Source: Synergistaceae bacterium (GTDB lineage: Bacteria; Synergistota; Synergistia; Synergistales; Aminobacteriaceae). From it: a DNA stretch of 64,000 bases. The notes beneath the pieces are model-generated. The model ran no database searches and was not told the DNA's origin. It saw only the letters and a list, made by a program, of their open reading frames with translations. Shown in pieces: positions 53,705 through 61,781 of the stretch. The DNA lies in the NCBI GenBank assembly GCA_031272035.1, contig JAISUO010000013.1:1-64000 (forward strand), read 5' to 3'. Position numbers and translations under genes: made by a program. Each line of letters begins with the position of its first letter. The first letter of the stretch is position 1.

Positions 53705-55189
53705 TTATGTGTCGTCCTCCACTTCCCGTAAAGAGGCGTACTTGCGGACTGAAAACCAGATCAGCGTGGTTATCGACAAAATCAGCAGTCCGAGACTGAC
53801 CGGACGCACAAAAAATATGCGTGGGCCGCCGAGTGACAAAGCCTGTCCAAAAGCTGCCTCCATTTTGTTCCCCAAAACCATCGCTATGATCACGGGAAGA
53901 TGGGGGTAGTCGAACTTTTTCATGAAATACCCGATAAACCCGAAAGCTATCGCCACGAACACGTCAAACCACGCATAACGAATCGTAAAAGCGCCCACCA
54001 GGGAGAAAATGACGATAACAGGCGCCATGACAGCGTATGGGATGGTCGCCATGCGAGCCCATATGGAAACCAGCGGCAGATTCATTATGAGAAGCATGAC
54101 GTTTCCGAGATACATACTGGCTATTATGGCGAAGGCTACGTCCGGTTTTTGTGTGAAAAGGGTTGGACCGGGAGTGAGTCCGAAAATGGTGAACGCCCCG
54201 AACAGAATAGCCATTGACGCCGTAGGAGGAAGGCCGAGAGCCATCAGCGGCACCATCGCTCCTGACGTGGCGGAGTTGTTCGCTCCCTCGGCGGCGGCTA
54301 CACCCTCTATAGCGCCACTGCCAAACGTCTCCGGGTGTTTTGAGACGCGCTTTTCGATGTCGTACGCCAAAAGAGCCGCCACAGATACGTTCATCCCAGG
54401 GATTATGCCTGTGAAAAACCCGATGACCGTCGAGCGCCAGAAAGCCCCGGCACAGTCTTTTAAATCCTGTAAAGTACACATCCAGCCCTTTATGGAGGTT
54501 ATCACCTGCCCAAGTTTTGTCTCAAGGGTGAGCATCACCTCGCTGAACGCGAACAGCCCAACGCAGACAGACACGAAATCAAATCCTCTCATGAGGTAGG
54601 CGTTGTGGAAAGTGAAACGGAACGAACCGGCCACCGGGTCAACGCCTATCGATATCAGCATGAGTCCAAGGCAGATTGACACTATGCCCTTGCAGAGCTT
54701 GCGCCCGCTTATGCTCAGGAGCGCGGTGAAGGCGAAGAGAACCAGAGAGAAGTTCTCGGCCGGGCCAAAAGTCTTCAGCCCTATCATCGCTACCCTGGGG
54801 GCGACAAAAGTGAGAGGCAGCAGAGACAAAGTTCCGGCGATGAAAGAGGATATAGCCGCGATAGCCAGGGCCGACTCGGGCCGTCCCATTTTGGTCAGCG
54901 CGTATCCATCCACGGCTGTGATGGCAGAAGACGCCTCGCCGGGCACATTAATCAGTATGGCGGTGGTCGATCCGCCGTACTGAGAGCCGTAGAAAACCGC
55001 CGCCATCATAATGAGCGCCGGCAGGGGCTCCAGCGACGTGCAGAAGGGGAACAGAATGGCCATCCCTCCCACCGGCCCCAATCCGGGAAGCACACCTATA
55101 GCGGTGCCGACTACACAGCCCACTGCGCACCACAGAAGATTTTGCAGCGACATAGCCGTGGCAAATCCATGAAGCAGCTGATCCATCAT
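53705..55189 (-). CDS. tctA: Tripartite tricarboxylate transporter large membrane subunit
   Basis: A 494-residue polytopic protein, about 11-12 membrane segments. It has GVLPGLGPVGGMAILFP near 33-49 and GIIPGMNVSVAALLAYDIEKR near 255, the two conserved glycine-proline loops of TctA. It lies 30 bases after tctB. With tctC and tctB it forms one sodium-driven importer. Confidence 0.93.
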   Translation of the reverse strand: MMDQLLHGFATAMSLQNLLWCAVGCVVGTAIGVLPGLGPVGGMAILFPFCTSLEPLPALIMMAAVFYGSQYGGSTTAILINVPGEASSAITAVDGYALTKMGRPESALAIAAISSFIAGTLSLLPLTFVAPRVAMIGLKTFGPAENFSLVLFAFTALLSISGRKLCKGIVSICLGLMLISIGVDPVAGSFRFTFHNAYLMRGFDFVSVCVGLFAFSEVMLTLETKLGQVITSIKGWMCTLQDLKDCAGAFWRSTVIGFFTGIIPGMNVSVAALLAYDIEKRVSKHPETFGSGAIEGVAAAEGANNSATSGAMVPLMALGLPPTASMAILFGAFTIFGLTPGPTLFTQKPDVAFAIIASMYLGNVMLLIMNLPLVSIWARMATIPYAVMAPVIVIFSLVGAFTIRYAWFDVFVAIAFGFIGYFMKKFDYPHLPVIIAMVLGNKMEAAFGQALSLGGPRIFFVRPVSLGLLILSITTLIWFSVRKYASLREVEDDT

Positions 55190-55218
55190 TATTTAAGCAC
55201 TCTCCTTCAGACTGCCGC

Positions 55219-55635
55219 TCAAAAGACTATGACAACAAGCCGGCCAAACAGAATGTAGAGAAACAGAGAAATACCGGCTGAAGCCGCCAGAGAACGCTTA
55301 AAAGGATAGTTGAGCGCCAACATGAGGCCGAGCGAAAAGATGAAAGACGCTGTCGTCAATCCCAGGTACCTGAGCATAAACACGAAGACGAGCGCGCTGA
55401 CCGTTATCAGTGAGACTTCTCTCCAGCCCACAAAGAGCGCTTCGTTTTTGTCCGTCCGATGGGCCTGAATCAGGCACATGGCGGACGCGATCACAAAAAA
55501 GAGCCCGCCAAACATCGGAAACCACCCCTGGGCGGCATATTTGCGGTGAATTACCTTATCCACGCCGAGATACAGAAAAAAAGAGCTGACCCCCAGACAC
55601 GCGGCCGCAAAAATCATTTCTCCCTTTCTTTTCAA
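55219..55635 (-). CDS. tctB: Tripartite tricarboxylate transporter small membrane subunit
   Basis: A 138-residue protein with four predicted membrane segments, the TctB size. Its place just ahead of tctA makes the call firm; sequence alone is weakly conserved. It has an AT-rich 385-base leader that probably holds its own promoter. Confidence 0.8.
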   Translation of the reverse strand: MKRKGEMIFAAACLGVSSFFLYLGVDKVIHRKYAAQGWFPMFGGLFFVIASAMCLIQAHRTDKNEALFVGWREVSLITVSALVFVFMLRYLGLTTASFIFSLGLMLALNYPFKRSLAASAGISLFLYILFGRLVVIVF

Positions 55636-56020
55636 ATCAGACTCCCCTTTGCATACTATAAAGTGCGTTCAATTTATTTATATTGAAACTTATAATTATG
55701 CTAAACTTTTCGCTCGATTGCAAAAAGATGGGCGAAAGCGTCAGACTCGAGTATTCGATCTCTTGGTGAACTTCCCGTATGTACGGAAAATAGCATTCAA
55801 AAGCTTATAATTACTAATAAAAATCCTGCCACTATGACAACATCGCTGCGTCATAGCGATATCTTTGATCTTCATGCCATCTCTTTGACAATACTATTTA
55901 TTGTTAATCAAATTTGCTTATGTATAGTTTTGATTTCCCTATTTGTAATTTTAGCATAAAAAATACAAATTTTTCTCAATATTATACAGTTTTTTTGCAA
56001 ATAATACCCGAATTTAAAAC
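55636..56020. other. AT-rich intergenic region ahead of tctB
   Basis: No gene. Markedly AT-rich. Holds a small inverted repeat, CTATGAC (55832-55838) and GTCATAG (55850-55856), and a palindrome-like TTCCCGTATGTACGGAA at 55772-55788, both possible operators. A TATAGT-like box lies near 55659. It divides the Tct genes from the flavoprotein gene, so the island may have a third promoter here. Confidence 0.6.
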
Positions 56021-57583
56021 TTATATATGCTTCTTTCGCTGCAGAAGAGTTTTTTGCCATTGTGGATTTTCGTCCGGAAAGTCTTCGCGATAATGAACGC
56101 CCCGGCTTTCTTCACGAGCCAGGGCCGCATCGCTGATCAGCCATGCGGTGGTGAGCATACCTCGCAGTTCATAGTTTGCCTTAAAATCCTTTGTTGAACT
56201 TATTTTTGTGCGTTTTGCCTTTTCCTGCAGTTCTTCTATTCCGGCCAGTGCTGCGACAAGTTTGGGACCGCTGCGGAGGGGCCCCACGTGGGAGTCCATC
56301 AGCGATTGCAGCCTGGTCCGCAGTTCAACGGGTGAGTACAGGCCATCGGCGTCCGCCTCTGCGACTGTCTCCGGGGACGCGGACATCGCCCCGACGGGAT
56401 TGGAAAGCGCGTACAAAGCTGCATTTTCTCCCGCGCGCAGGCCAAAAAGAGAAATATTCGTCAGAGCGTTTCCTCCTATGCGGTTCGCTCCGTCGACACC
56501 GCCGGTAACCTCTCCGCAGGCAAACAGACCGTCAACCTGAGTACGGGCGTTTTCGTCGATGACGACGCCACCGGATATGTAGTGCACAAGCGGTTTGATA
56601 TGCACGGGTTTGCAAGTCATGTCGTGTTTGGGGGTCGATCTTCTGAGCGCATCTTTAAACAGGGGCATTTCCCATTGTTCCGGGGATAACTGCTCCATGT
56701 GCAGAAAAACTTCTTCGCCTTCAGCCCATTTTTTTGCTATGGCGATTGCCGAACGATCACGCGCAAAGTCGTTTGCGTCTTTACCGTTTTTGAGGCCCCA
56801 CTCGGGTAAAAGCTCCTTCAGAAATTCGCGGCCTCCGCTATCCGTCAACGGAGCACAGTCAATACTTGTCAGGCCGATGAACCAGCATGGCAGGTTCTGT
56901 TCCGCAAGGCCCATGGGGTAAAACTGCACAAATTCCATATCCCGAAATTCCAGCCCCAGGTTATACAAAAGGTGATAACCGTCGCCGGTGGTTGGCAGCG
57001 GGTTGTTTGTACGCCCATAGACCCGGCCCGCGCCTCCGGTGGCGATCACCAGCGAAGAACAGGAAAAATAATACGCCGTGCCGGACTCAAAGTCTACGGC
57101 CGATATTCCGATAACCCGGTCACCCTGCGTATGGACGCGGTCGACACCGTAGTTGGCCAGCCAGTCTGTTCCCATCTCCACGGCTCTCTTCAAAAGCGGA
57201 ACGGTCATCCCGTACCCGCCGATGGTGGGGTTGGGGGCATATTGTCCAACACGCGCTCCATGCGAATGGACCGACATGCGCATTCCAAACCGCTGTAAAT
57301 TCAGAACGGCCAATGCTCCGTACCGACTGAACGCTTCCAGCATCGCCGTGTCATTTATCTGTCTTCCGGTATTGAATGTTTCGTCATAATGAACCTGCCA
57401 GGGGACTCCCGGCCCGGCAAATCGAAAACCTCCGGCCGCAAAAGCCGTGCAGTTGTTTTTCCCCGGAGGGGATTTGCTGAGCAGCAGAACTGAAGCGCCT
57501 TTTTCCCGCGCCGCCAGAGCGGCGCAGAGCCCGGCCCCGCCCCCTCCGACAACTATCACGTCATAGCGGTCGTTGATTTTCAC
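56021..57583 (-). CDS. Fumarate-reductase-like FAD flavoprotein
   Basis: A 520-residue soluble flavoprotein of the FrdA/SdhA/NadB group. The FAD site DVIVVGGGGAGLCAALAA is near 8-25. The substrate domain has FVQFYPMGLAEQ near 230, and HYISGGVVIDENARTQVDGLFACGEVTGG is near 345-372. There is no heme or signal peptide and no FrdB/FrdC gene beside it, so it would need another electron carrier or act as an oxidase. It could reduce an enoate made by the island's dehydratases, or oxidise an amino acid as NadB does. GTG 57583 has GGAAGG eight bases upstream; GTG 57592 overlaps that site. Confidence 0.82.
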   Translation of the reverse strand: MKINDRYDVIVVGGGGAGLCAALAAREKGASVLLLSKSPPGKNNCTAFAAGGFRFAGPGVPWQVHYDETFNTGRQINDTAMLEAFSRYGALAVLNLQRFGMRMSVHSHGARVGQYAPNPTIGGYGMTVPLLKRAVEMGTDWLANYGVDRVHTQGDRVIGISAVDFESGTAYYFSCSSLVIATGGAGRVYGRTNNPLPTTGDGYHLLYNLGLEFRDMEFVQFYPMGLAEQNLPCWFIGLTSIDCAPLTDSGGREFLKELLPEWGLKNGKDANDFARDRSAIAIAKKWAEGEEVFLHMEQLSPEQWEMPLFKDALRRSTPKHDMTCKPVHIKPLVHYISGGVVIDENARTQVDGLFACGEVTGGVDGANRIGGNALTNISLFGLRAGENAALYALSNPVGAMSASPETVAEADADGLYSPVELRTRLQSLMDSHVGPLRSGPKLVAALAGIEELQEKAKRTKISSTKDFKANYELRGMLTTAWLISDAALAREESRGVHYREDFPDENPQWQKTLLQRKKHI

Positions 57584-57719
57584 ATCAATCACGCCCTTCC
57601 TTCCAGTTCTGTTTATACAGCCGTCATTTATGTCTGAGAAAATATTTTTGCAGAATAACTCTGATACAGAAAAAAGTAAATCGCCTCATGTTATTCGTGT
57701 CTCACATTATTCACTTTAT

Positions 57720-58952
57720 TTATTCCAAAAACACCAGTTTCCCGTCGTTCGGAATCGATTCCGCCAGAGTGTCGGAGATTTCAATGGTTTCAAGCTCGAT
57801 TGTATTTTTGATTTTTACGATTTTCATGCGGTCCCAGGGCACGCCTCTCGTCACCCGACGGGCTATACGGACGGCTTCGTCCTCGGAATCGGCGATAATG
57901 GGAATTCTCGCGTCCTCCGGACATTTCACCGCTATTGCGTTGGCGTAGATCTGCGCAAGGTCCAGCTTGTCGAAAACTTTGCGGGTGATCACGTCGAAAA
58001 TTCCCATACCGATGGCGTTGCCGTGGGATTCCTCCGTCACGTCCAACAGCACCATGCGTCTGATCTTCGGCACATCCAGCACAAATTGTTTCAGAATAAA
58101 ACTCTTTCCCAGAATATTGGGATCATATCCGGCCCCTGAAATGTTTTTCCCTATCTCTTCAACAATCAGGATGTCGATCTCCGGAATCATCAGCGACGGC
58201 ATATTTTTCTTCGCAATGCGGACAAGCCGCTTCTCGCGCTCGATAAGGTTTTCTGAGGGGATGGCTTCGATCAGCGCCGTTTCATCGCAGGCATTTTCGA
58301 TTATGGCCACTCCAAAGCCCACGTTGACGGCGCCAAGGATCATTTCAGCCGCTTCCGGAAGGGTAACGCCAAAAAAGTCAAAATCTTCTTCATGAAGAGC
58401 GGTACAGCCCTTATGATTCCCCAGACCGATAACGAGCATTTTGCAGAGTCCGCTTTGAATGTCCGCTACAAAATCCGTATGAAGCTTTACGCGGTTGACG
58501 GGAACGACCAGGTCGGCGGCGGCGGCCGCGCTGTCGAAATAAACGTCGATGCCTCTGGACGTTTTTCCAAGGTGTACGACGTCTACGGAAGTCACAACCT
58601 CCGCCCCCATGGCCTCTTCCGTAATTCCATATGAGCGCAGCACGGCTCTTTGCCCCTCCGGAGTTCCTCCGCCGTGACTGCCCATGGCGGCCACAACGAA
58701 AGGAACGCCTCCCGCCGCGCGGATTTCCCGCAGCACCGTCCTGACGATCAACGCCAGATTTTTTATCCCGCGGCTGCCCACGGCCACAGCGACCTTCGCG
58801 CCGGGTTTTATTTTCCCGCGAACTTCGGCCCTGCGCATTTCACGGACGACATGGTCCTCCACATCCTCAATTTTCTGCCTGGGAAACACCTGTTTCACCT
58901 TATGCATTCGAGGGAGGGGAAAATTCATGTCTTCTTCGAGCAAAACGGGCAT
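57720..58952 (-). CDS. LarA-type (DUF2088) nickel-pincer racemase-like protein
   Basis: A 410-residue protein of the lactate-racemase family. It has KVAVAVGSRGIKNLA near 53-67, AAMGSHGGGTPEGQ near 91-104 and NRVKLHTDF near 153, the family landmarks. LarA inverts alpha-hydroxy acids using a nickel pincer nucleotide made by LarB, LarC and LarE; none of those genes lies in the window. ATG 58952 has AGGAGG six bases upstream. Between AcnX and the flavoprotein, it could invert a hydroxy acid or 2-epimerise the pathway substrate. Confidence 0.85.
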   Translation of the reverse strand: MPVLLEEDMNFPLPRMHKVKQVFPRQKIEDVEDHVVREMRRAEVRGKIKPGAKVAVAVGSRGIKNLALIVRTVLREIRAAGGVPFVVAAMGSHGGGTPEGQRAVLRSYGITEEAMGAEVVTSVDVVHLGKTSRGIDVYFDSAAAAADLVVPVNRVKLHTDFVADIQSGLCKMLVIGLGNHKGCTALHEEDFDFFGVTLPEAAEMILGAVNVGFGVAIIENACDETALIEAIPSENLIEREKRLVRIAKKNMPSLMIPEIDILIVEEIGKNISGAGYDPNILGKSFILKQFVLDVPKIRRMVLLDVTEESHGNAIGMGIFDVITRKVFDKLDLAQIYANAIAVKCPEDARIPIIADSEDEAVRIARRVTRGVPWDRMKIVKIKNTIELETIEISDTLAESIPNDGKLVFLE

Positions 58953-58994
58953 ACCGCACCTCCTGCCCTCGTCGGGGCTCTCAAAGATATACGC

Positions 58995-59405
58995 TCAGTT
59001 CAAAATCGTTATCGTCCCCGCGTTGGCGTCCACTTTTACCCTGTCGCCATTTTTCACGACTTTATAAAATTCGGGATCCACTTTGTCCACCATGGGAATT
59101 TCCATAATGATGGCGCCAGCCACCAGCACCGTTTCGGGGTACTGAATGATCATGGCCGCAGGCTGGTTATGCTGCAACATCAGCTGGAAGAGCCCGTCGC
59201 TTTGCACCACCGAGCTGCCTTTTCCGCCGGGAAAGACAATCGCCTTTTTCGCTACGCTTTTGCCCTCAATATCGTGAGCTTTCTCCAGGACCTCCCCCGT
59301 TTCGGGACGCACAAGGTAAAACATGATTTCGTCTCTGGAGATGATGACTTCGCCTTCTCCGACTCCCTCGGAGATTTTGTGACAGGAAAACACTTTTCCG
59401 CTCAT
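58995..59405 (-). CDS. Aconitase X small (swivel) subunit
   Basis: A 136-residue protein (DUF126 family), the swivelling domain of AcnX, here split from the large subunit. It has FPGGKGSSVVQSDGLFQLML near 70-90, the family hallmark. ATG 59405 overlaps the large-subunit stop by one base (TGATG). The pair acts as one dehydratase; the next gene downstream is the LarA-type protein, 43 bases away. Confidence 0.88.
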   Translation of the reverse strand: MSGKVFSCHKISEGVGEGEVIISRDEIMFYLVRPETGEVLEKAHDIEGKSVAKKAIVFPGGKGSSVVQSDGLFQLMLQHNQPAAMIIQYPETVLVAGAIIMEIPMVDKVDPEFYKVVKNGDRVKVDANAGTITILN

Positions 59406-60613
59406 CACTTCACCCTCCCTTTCAGGGCAGCGTCGATACAGGTATCCAGATCGCGAATGACGAATTCCAGCCCTCGTTTTCTTGGGTAATACGCGCATTT
59501 CGGAGACTCCGTCACTCCAACCCTTCCCTTATACAGGTGCCAGCAGGGCTGGTCCGAGCAGGTGTCTTCGACGAGATCGCCTCCGGCATCCTGAATGATT
59601 TTGAGCAATCCCATCTTTTCGGCGCTGGATTTGGTCAGAGACGAAGTCATCACCCAGAACGGCACGGCCAGTTTTTTCCCCTGAAGACGTTCGGCCATAT
59701 AACGAACCTCCCGGATGCTGGTGTGTGGGCAGCCGAACAGGGCGAAATCGATATCGCGATTGCCCGGATCGGAGATTTCCGTTTCCAGCACGCGCGCCAG
59801 GTCCTCTTCCGTTATGGTCACGGTTCGCTCCGGCTCTCTGCCTCCAAAAGCGGCCTCCAAAGTGGGCGCTTCCGGCGTAACTCCGACGACGTGGTACATG
59901 GCGTAAGCTCCGGAGGTGTTCAGTTCCGCCCCCAGATTTCGATGGGCTTCGGGCGAAAGATAGCTGCCGAGCCCCACGAAAACAGGTATGCCAGGCCCGA
60001 TTTTCCTGCCCATGTATCCGAGAAGGTTGTAGGAGAAATCGCTTTTCATTTCCGCCTCGACTTTGACGAGGATGTTCCCTTTGCGGTTTTCGTCGAGCAG
60101 CAGTCCGTATTCCGGAACCACGCCGGTGATCGCCGCGCAGAGAGCCGACTGGGCCGACTCCCTGTTGGAACGCGCCCCCCAGACGGAGTTGACGAAGGGC
60201 GTCGCGCTGGACTCCGAAAAAGCCACAATTTCGTTGGGGAAAGGGACGTTCGTATCCATATAGGGCGTACAGTTGTAGGTCAGGCGGCAGCCCAGAGCCC
60301 TGTAGGCCTCGTGAGTGCGTTTCATGTGGTCGGCTTCCTCGGAGGTGACCATGTTCTTCGCGCTGAAATAAGGAAGGCAGAAACCGGGATTCACCGTGGG
60401 CGGAATTTTCGTCTTCGCACCCAGCTTCACCATCTTCTCCGCAAACCAGAGATCCATTTCCTGATTGCTCAGGGCCACGTGAGCGTTGGTGATGGGAACC
60501 ATTCGTGGAGCGTCGAAGCATTCTCCGATGCCAATTTGCACTTTCAGCGCCAAAGCCGCGCCCTCTCCGTATTTACCTTTCTCCATATCCTTCAGGTCAC
60601 TGGTAAGTTCCAT
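59405..60613 (-). CDS. Aconitase X large (catalytic) subunit
   Basis: A 402-residue AcnX large subunit. AcnX enzymes dehydrate cis-3-hydroxy-L-proline in bacteria or mevalonate-5-phosphate in archaea. Motifs include TNAHVALSNQEMDLWF near 42-58, NPGFCLPYFSAKN near 75 and a C-terminal pair of cysteine sites, FGCPHTS near 292 and EDTCSDQPCWHLYKG near 350. ATG 60613 has GGGGAGGGG upstream. It is the first gene after shared promoter block copy 2. MEP genes at 1474-4822 make the mevalonate route unlikely here. Confidence 0.88.
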   Translation of the reverse strand: MELTSDLKDMEKGKYGEGAALALKVQIGIGECFDAPRMVPITNAHVALSNQEMDLWFAEKMVKLGAKTKIPPTVNPGFCLPYFSAKNMVTSEEADHMKRTHEAYRALGCRLTYNCTPYMDTNVPFPNEIVAFSESSATPFVNSVWGARSNRESAQSALCAAITGVVPEYGLLLDENRKGNILVKVEAEMKSDFSYNLLGYMGRKIGPGIPVFVGLGSYLSPEAHRNLGAELNTSGAYAMYHVVGVTPEAPTLEAAFGGREPERTVTITEEDLARVLETEISDPGNRDIDFALFGCPHTSIREVRYMAERLQGKKLAVPFWVMTSSLTKSSAEKMGLLKIIQDAGGDLVEDTCSDQPCWHLYKGRVGVTESPKCAYYPRKRGLEFVIRDLDTCIDAALKGRVK

Positions 60614-60674
60614 AACTTCCCCTCCCCTGTTGAAAAAACAAATCAAATCACCGTGATATATGGTTAATAATAGA

Positions 60675-60751
60675 AAAGTGAAAATTATGACTATTATATT
60701 TAGCGACCTTAAAAAAGCAATAGCAATGCTCTACCACGTTAATTAACTAAC
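60675..60751 (-). promoter_or_regulatory. Shared promoter/operator block, copy 2
   Basis: Minus-strand TTGCTT (60715-60720), 16 bases, TATAAT (60693-60698). Matches the block at 49266-49343 over about 77 bases, including GCTATTGCTTTTTT, TATAATAGTC and ATTTTCACTTT. Upstream GTTAGTTAATTAAC is palindromic and is matched less well in copy 1. Drives the aconitase-X unit. Confidence 0.82.
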
Positions 60752-60802
60752 GCAGTATGGCCATTGCTGTTTGGAGCCGCATCATTCCGGCAAAAGAGAG
60801 TA

Positions 60803-60903
60803 ATATCAATTTGCTTTCAATTGAGCGTTAATGAAGAAGCTAATGTTTGAATGTCACTGCTTTTAGCTATTCTAACTTTAGGCCTTTTACTTCAAATTTG
60901 GTC
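60803..60903 (+). repeat. 101-bp inverted-repeat element, copy D (diverged)
   Basis: Same orientation as A and B. About seven differences from A, including one in each terminal repeat (ATATCAATTTG and a CAAATTTGGTCT end). Lies 11 bases past the amrS stop. Confidence 0.82.
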
Positions 60904-60914
60904 TGATCTCACCG

Positions 60915-61778
60915 TCACCAGACGTTGCCCAGGTGGACGTGAGTCAGTTTTTGCCTGGCGATGGATTCAAATCTTTTCATGAGGGCAATGTCGGTGGGAG
61001 GCGCGGAGTATCGATACGCCGGAAAGTAGCGCGAAATATGCAGAGGGATGTTCGCGTCGATTCCGGCGATCCAGTCCCTCATTCTCTCGAAATCTTCGCA
61101 ATCGTCGCTTTTGCCCGGAACAACCAGGCAGGTCAGTTCCACGTGTACGCCCGCTTTCACCAGAGACTCCACGTTCGTCTCCGCCACGTCGAGAGAACCG
61201 CCCATGGAGGCGTATTTCGCGGCGTCGAAGGTTTTGACGTCCACATTCGCGGCGTCAATTTCGGCGGCAAACGCCTTCCCGACCTCCGGCCCCCACATTC
61301 CGTTCGTGACCAGCACGGCCGCTATTCCGGACTCTCGCAGCAGCGGCGCGGCCCGAAGGATATACTCGGCCTGAAGCGTCGGTTCGTTGTAGGTCCAGGC
61401 CACCGACGACAGACGCTCCTCCCGCACCCGCAGGACGAGTTCTTCCGGGCTCAGGGCCGTCAGCGGCAGTTTCCCGACGCCTCCGGCGGGGCTCGAAATG
61501 GAATGGTTCTGACAGAAGGGACAGCGCATATTGCACCCTCCACCGCCCAGTGAAAAGATTTGAGAGCCCGGCCGCCAGTGACGGAGCGGTTTTTTTTCGA
61601 TCGGGTCGATGGCGCAGGAGCTGAAACGACCAAGATACGGCGACTGCAAATTTTGCCCGTCATATCGCCGTACACCGCACAGCCCCTCTCCGCCGGCGGG
61701 GATGAGACACCGGTGAAAACAGAGTTCGCACCGCGCCCCCTCCCCTTCTCCGGTCCACCAGGACGCTTCGATTTTCAC
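60915..61778 (-). CDS. amrS: AmmeMemoRadiSam radical-SAM enzyme
   Basis: A 287-residue radical-SAM protein. The cluster motif CNMRCPFCQNHSIS is near 82-95, with an N-terminal cysteine pair ARCELCFHRC near 15-24. The TYNEPTLQAEYI motif near 128 is typical of AmrS, one of three proteins (with AmrA and AmrB) of a widespread system of unknown reaction. Neither AmrA nor AmrB is seen nearby. It follows the thiolase by three bases, so they share a transcript. Confidence 0.9.
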   Translation of the reverse strand: MKIEASWWTGEGEGARCELCFHRCLIPAGGEGLCGVRRYDGQNLQSPYLGRFSSCAIDPIEKKPLRHWRPGSQIFSLGGGGCNMRCPFCQNHSISSPAGGVGKLPLTALSPEELVLRVREERLSSVAWTYNEPTLQAEYILRAAPLLRESGIAAVLVTNGMWGPEVGKAFAAEIDAANVDVKTFDAAKYASMGGSLDVAETNVESLVKAGVHVELTCLVVPGKSDDCEDFERMRDWIAGIDANIPLHISRYFPAYRYSAPPTDIALMKRFESIARQKLTHVHLGNVW

Positions 61779-61781
61779 CTT

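Noticed and set aside
58995-60613. AcnX as a mevalonate-pathway enzyme
   Set aside because: dxr and ispG show the MEP pathway; no other mevalonate genes are present, and the neighbours are catabolic.
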